From contig CM060704.1 in the NCBI GenBank assembly GCA_030686995.1, forward strand, positions 113,830,042 to 113,894,041: a DNA stretch of 64,000 nucleotides. Direction: 5' to 3'. Origin of the DNA: Artemisia argyi. Its lineage: Eukaryota > Streptophyta > Magnoliopsida > Asterales > Asteraceae. The notes beneath the pieces are model-generated. The model made no database searches, was not told where the DNA came from, and saw nothing but the letters and a program-made list of their open reading frames with translations. A program made the position numbers and the translations under genes. Of this stretch, positions 59,100-64,000 are shown in pieces; within the stretch, counting starts at the first letter, position 1, and every line of letters starts with the position of its first letter.

Positions 59100-61203
59100 A
59101 CTAAGCTTCTAGAAGTATAATAAGCTAAAATAAATGGAATCATAAGCTAAACATTTGTTTTAGACTAAAAATGCAAATTATGTTAAACTTGAAGGGCGAA
59201 AACCGTCACTTTTGAAATATAAGAATTGAAACTACAAAATCACTAAATTTAGGACATAAATAGAATCTATGAATGATTTTGATTAAAATGTGTAAATTTG
59301 AAAGTAAATGGACTTGAAATGAACACTTTTATTGAAAAAGTACTAGTTTTGCAAAACTATATAACTACAAGGACTGAAACTGCCAACTCTTTAAAATTTG
59401 TGTTAAAACCCTATTTCCAGTAAATTAAGGGCATAAAATGATTATTTGAATATTATAAGTACAAAATGTCATACTTTTATTAGTAAGGACTAAAAGTGTA
59501 ATTTTGCAAAGTTAAAGGACTAAATGTGTAAATATCTATGAAAAGGTACCAAAATTTCCGTATTTGTAATTTAAGGTCAGAAGTGGAATATTTATAAATC
59601 AAGGGTACTAAAACGTCATTTCTGTAACATATAAGTTAAAAATGTAATTATATCAAAGTAAAAGGACTAAAGTTGTAAATTCCATAAACTTGTATCAAAA
59701 TTGTTATTTGATAATTAGAAGGGCCAAAAATGAATATTTGGAAACTAATGATGTTAACTTATCACACTTTGATATTTTGAACCTTAAATGCCATTTTACA
59801 AAAATTAAAGGACCAAAAGTGTAATATTCATAAACTTATACCAAAATTTGTCATTTTGATAACTACAGGGTAGAAAGGTGAATAATTGGAAATTTTGATG
59901 ACAATGGTCACATTTGAATATATTGAGCCAGAAATATCATTTTGTCAATGTACAGGGACTAAAATGTAAAATTTCACTATTAAGATCTGAAATGTTAATC
60001 TCTTGAACTTGAAGGTTTATTAAGTAACTTTAATAAAAACACTGATGTCCCATAAGCCATAACACAACAAGAACACCCAACATTTTCTATATAATAATAG
60101 CCTGATGCTTTAAGCATTTCAGGCATATCAAATCACACAATTAAAAATGAGCCAATATAATCAGTATCACCTCAATAATCATTACACATGATTAATACCA
60201 GCCTAAAACCGCCTAGAAATTTGAGTTTTCCCATATTATCCAGGTAGCGTGTTGGAGCCGTTTCTGAGTTGCATTTGATATCGTATATTTTCTTACACAT
60301 ACACACACACACATCAAAGGTGAGTTCATAGTCCCACTTTTATATATTTTACAAACTTGTGGGGAGATACATGTTACAAATAGAATACAAGTATTTTTAT
60401 GTATGCTTTTCCTGACTGTTATTGCATAATACACACTGTTGCCCCTTATGAAAGCCCCTCATATCATGAACCTTAGTCACTTGCGAGTGAACGCAAATAC
60501 TGTGAATTGATCTATTGGTGGTTTGACTATCCATTTGTGCTATTCCGGGAGATTTTCTTTGTGTTAGCCAGATAGATAGCCAGATGCACATTATTTGAGT
60601 TATACTAGGAGAATGGCAAGCTCCTACACCGAGGGCCCCTATATTATATCACACACGTTAATGTTGAGTTCATGAGACTTATGGAAATATGCACACACAC
60701 CCCTGATTTACTATAGAAATACTTATCTTGTATTCAAATGATTATTAAACACACAGACACTATGGATTCACTCAACAATTTTGTTGACTTTTTAGCATGT
60801 TTATCTCAGGTAATTGATGCAGCATCTCAAGGCATGGAGTAGGCATTTAACCAAAGAGTCTGTTGCGTAAAGTAAATTCAAACAGTCATTTCAAATAATT
60901 ATGTCATTTGTGATGTATCAAACAATTGAAATACCCTCATATTTGAATTCAATAAATGATTCTCAAAACGTCTCTTTTGAGTTGTTTTCTATGATTATGA
61001 CTGTGATCCTCTACGTAACACCCAAATTAGTCTTCCGCTGTTGTAATAAAATTTTGGGGGTTTTACATGATTTATGTGACCAGTATGATATCAAGCTCTG
61101 AGGTTGTGGTAGGAAGTAATTATATTATTTGGTAGGTCATAAGATTGACATGTCTTTCTTATGTAGTGATTTGGTTGTTGCACTTTAGGTGCTTGTTTGT
61201 TGC

Positions 61204-62635
61204 TGATGACATCAAATAAGTACATTATATTGTCATCATTTGTCCCATATAATAAACTTGTTTTATTATATTTTATATGAGAATCGATGCTTTGTTTACT
61301 TTAGTAATTTTCAGGTAAAAGCAAGTAATTGGTGAAACTTAGCGATTTTGGATGAAATATGGAGCAAAATGATCAAGATGGAAAAGTCTACTGAAATCCA
61401 GAAGATACACCGCATCATTCTAGACAGATGCGCCGTACTATCATACTTAGATGAATTCAAAGACCATTCCCTAACTTTGAAGCATGAGCCGCATCAAATT
61501 ATATCATGCGCCACATATGAAACTTTGGTCAACGAAGAAGAACCAACTTGTTATACTCCAGATATGCCGCATCACATTATCAACATACGTCGTATCTATA
61601 TCAAGACTTCACCAAATACGATTCAAGATAGTGAAGGACATGTGCCGCATAAAGATTTAAGTTACGCCGCATCTGAAGATGATGTACGAATATTCCAGAA
61701 TTTATTAATCTTGGATCCTACGCGAAGTTAAGTAGATGCGCCGCATCTACTTATTACATGCGCCGCATCGAGCCCTTAGACAGAACCTATAAATACCCCA
61801 AGAGTCAGACGAATTTGATAGAAACAGAAACCCTAAAGAGACGAATTCAGACGACTTGGAAACACAAGACACACTCCATATGAAGATCTTAGAGCAGTAA
61901 GAAGTTCCTGCATGTATTTAATTCATTAAGTAGTTTTGTTTTATCTGTAATAGTAAGCTTTAATTCATCAGGATTGATGGGCTTGTGGCTACCATACTGC
62001 TCCCCTTAAAATAGCTTTCCTATCAATTAAAGTTTATATGTTGATGTTTTTGGTGACTTGTATATGTGCTTTGATAACCTCTGTGTCTAGCTGAGTTTTG
62101 CTTGGGCTGCCATACCCCTTCCTCACCTACTTATCTAGCGTCTGGAAAGTGGGATAAGCATAAGTGATCATTAAGAGTTTACTCGCCTATATTTATGATC
62201 TAGCGAGAAAAATTAGATTACGATACACAACATATAAAACTAGCAATAAAACAAGTGACAAGCTACTTAACAATCAGGACAAGCCTTCTATCTGTATCTA
62301 TTATCTATTTGTGTACATGTTTACTATTCGCTGATTCGTTCTCATTAGTTTAATTACTGTTTAACTACCAAATCGAGCTAGTCTCTCAGACTAAACCCCC
62401 TTGCGTTAGATTAGATTGTAAAACTAACTTAGAATATTAAAATACTGATAGATTAACTAGGAATTACGTTCCATTCTTACTGATCGACACTCTGCTTACC
62501 ACTATGTACATATTGATCGGATACACTGTTCGTTAATGTGTGTGTTATAGGATAAGTCAGCTAAATATAAATGTAAAACTTGAAATAGGCAAATCACCCT
62601 ATACTACACCGTGACACACTGCTCAACACACATCA
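61204..62635 (+). repeat. LTR of family B (Athila-like)
   Basis: Starts TGATGACATC and ends about ACACATCA, close in length and layout to the family-A LTR. It contains about ten GATGCGSCGCATC-type motifs (61410-61770) and TATAAATA at about 61787-61794. Edges are inferred by analogy because the partner LTR is outside the window. Confidence 0.6.
61410..61794 (+). promoter_or_regulatory. Family-B LTR promoter: GATGCGCCGCATC cluster and TATA box
   Basis: Copies and variants of an inverted pair GATGCG-CGCATC with a single middle base, the best two at about 61735-61770, directly upstream of CCTATAAATACC. Layout matches the TGACG-G-CGTCA clusters of family A although the motif differs. Confidence 0.6.
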
Positions 62636-64000
62636 AGATACGGCGCATTTGATTTATTAAATGTGGCGTATTGGTTTTCTAAATAAAAGTCTGACTTAAT
62701 TTTTAACGTATAAGATACGGCGCATCCTATTTTTAGGATACGGCGCATCATCGGCAGATATCAGCTAACTTTTTTTGATCCCTAACGGAGAAAATTCTAA
62801 TTATCTTTCCTGTCTCTTAGAAAATTTTTACTTCGAAGCCTATTTGTTTTGTGTTTCAGGAATTACGATTGATATTTTCCCAAGCTAGTTCGGAGGACCA
62901 AGGATCAAACTTACAATCGATGATATTGTATCTAAGTTCGCCCACGAATGTGATAAGGAGCATCATGATGTCGAAACTTTCATCAAGGAACTGTTGCTGA
63001 AAGAACAAAAAAATATGATTAGAGAATTGACGATAGAAGTGCACCAATTGTCGAAGATGATTAAGGGAGTTTTGTTCCGAAGGCAAGACCTGAATGGAAT
63101 AACTATTAGAGGCGGATTAGTGTCAAAGATGTTCCAATTAGTGAACATAATGCTTTATTACCTAACAATGGAATTAAGAAAGAGATGGAGATGGAAGATC
63201 TCATGCGAAACAAAATAGGAGCTAAATATGAGTCTAACTTGAAGACTCTGGAATAAAGAAAAGTGCTCACTGGGAGACAACCCGGATTTATCTTTGCTTC
63301 TTTTTTTTTATTTTATTTTTATTTTTTTATTTTTTTTTGTCTCGAATTTATCAGATCTGTAGTAGATGCGGCGCATCTCAACTCATAGATGCGGCGTATC
63401 AACTACACATATAATATCATTTTTTTTTTGCATTTTTATTTTCTTTTTAGACTTTAAAACATTCTGTCAGTTTGTTTAGTGCGGCGCATCACTGGTTAAG
63501 GATGCGACGCATCTTATTCTCTGATTCATACCAATTCCAGGCTCGATACGGTGCATCCCTTTCCATGGATGCGGCGTATCGAGTATCGACTGACCTGATG
63601 ATTTTTATAGATTTTTGTTTTTTTTTTAATTTTTAGGTTTTATTTTTTACTAACTACTAATGAATTACACACAAGTTGTGATTTTCTTAATTCAGGTGTG
63701 TTGCTCAATGGTGGTGTTTATATTTTATGTACTTTCTGTGGAGACATCATCCACAAGAAAGTAGATTTTGCTCAAGAAACGCATAATGGAGGATCAAACC
63801 GAGCAAATCTCAGGGGAGTTCTCCGTTCTAATTCTTTTTAATTTCCCGTTTTTAATTTTAGTTACAAACAACGAGGACGTTGTTTAACTTAAGTAGGAGG
63901 ATGGAGAATTAGAACGCTTACTTGTCCTAAATTTTAAAAATGAGCTTTAATCTATACTTAATATATCAAAATTTAAAATTTTTTAGCATGTTTTTGTTAA
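62636..64000 (+). mobile_element. Interior of the family-B element, partial
   Basis: Runs off the window. There is no recognisable primer site or intact gene. A short Lys/Glu-rich frame around 62905-63218 may be a gag remnant. GTGCTCACTGGGAGACAACCC-like sequence at 63264-63283 corresponds to the conserved post-coding block of family A. More GATGCGGCGCATC-type motifs lie at 62640-62755 and 63365-63590, the latter in the place before the polypurine tract. Confidence 0.5.

Larger units (their letters stand above)
56100..61067 (+). repeat. Old chromovirus LTR, split by a family-A solo LTR
   Basis: The right part (60300-61067) aligns loosely with the chromovirus LTR at 38400-39302, including GTGGGGAGATACATG and TTTAGCATGT. 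It ends GGGGGTTTTACA, where the younger copy ends GGGGGTGTGACA. A decayed Met-type primer site follows at about 61083-61100. The left edge is uncertain. 59100-60030 is a run of degenerate repeats of the kind AAAGGACTAAAAGTGTAA. Many substitutions show that it is much older than the copy at 36392. Confidence 0.5.

Noticed and set aside
61348..61731. 127-codon frame in the family-B LTR as a gene
   Set aside because: It spans the promoter motif cluster upstream of the TATA box, and the translation only reflects the repeated GCCGCAT motifs.

Overview
This is a stretch of plant nuclear genome made almost entirely of transposable elements. The evidence is the long AT-rich intergenic DNA, the TA microsatellites, plant-type Ty3/gypsy (Athila-like, Tat-like, chromovirus) and Ty1/copia elements, L1-type LINE remains and small inverted-repeat DNA elements. 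The wording of the retroelement proteins is closest, from memory only, to daisy-family (Asteraceae) genomes. That is inference, not a database result. I find one credible host gene, a small intronless gene at 25305-25742 on the minus strand.

Layout, left to right. 1-1476: AT-rich DNA with a GC-rich palindromic repeat and TA tracts. 1574-8636: a gag-only Athila-like element (family A) inserted in a TA microsatellite. 8700 to about 12400: a truncated copia element on the minus strand (gag, primer binding site, one LTR). 12600-13194: a PIF/Harbinger-like element with a TAA target duplication. 13373-23442: a nearly complete Tat-like element with gag-pol on the minus strand and matching 5-bp target duplications. 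It also carries a spliced gene on the opposite strand with its own TATA box. 23448-30560: intergenic DNA with the host gene, a hAT-like MITE, a Mutator-like element with a possible Helitron end inside, a foldback element and a CTCGAG-rich repeat. 30566-32453: a broken LINE ORF1.

From 32454 to about 55970 there is a nest. Element C (Athila-like) landed in the LINE. A full-length family-A element (32659-51506) then landed in the LTR of element C. A chromovirus (36392-44018) then landed in the gag-protease gene of the family-A element. Target duplications support the two inner insertions. Downstream of the LTR of element C are a protease-like ORF and a degenerate ATHILA ORF-1-like gene. From about 56100 to 61100 lies an old chromovirus LTR split by a family-A solo LTR (56461-57904). 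From 61204 to the right edge is a fourth Athila-like family (family B).

How the parts relate: the full-length family-A element once carried gag, protease, reverse transcriptase, RNase H and integrase. The gag-only element shares its LTRs and untranslated regions and would depend on such a partner. Every coding element here is now broken by stops, frameshifts, deletions or insertions. The most unusual pattern is that four unrelated or distantly related LTR families each carry a private cluster of short GC-rich inverted-repeat motifs, directly upstream of a TATA box in the LTR in each case and again inside the element or nearby.
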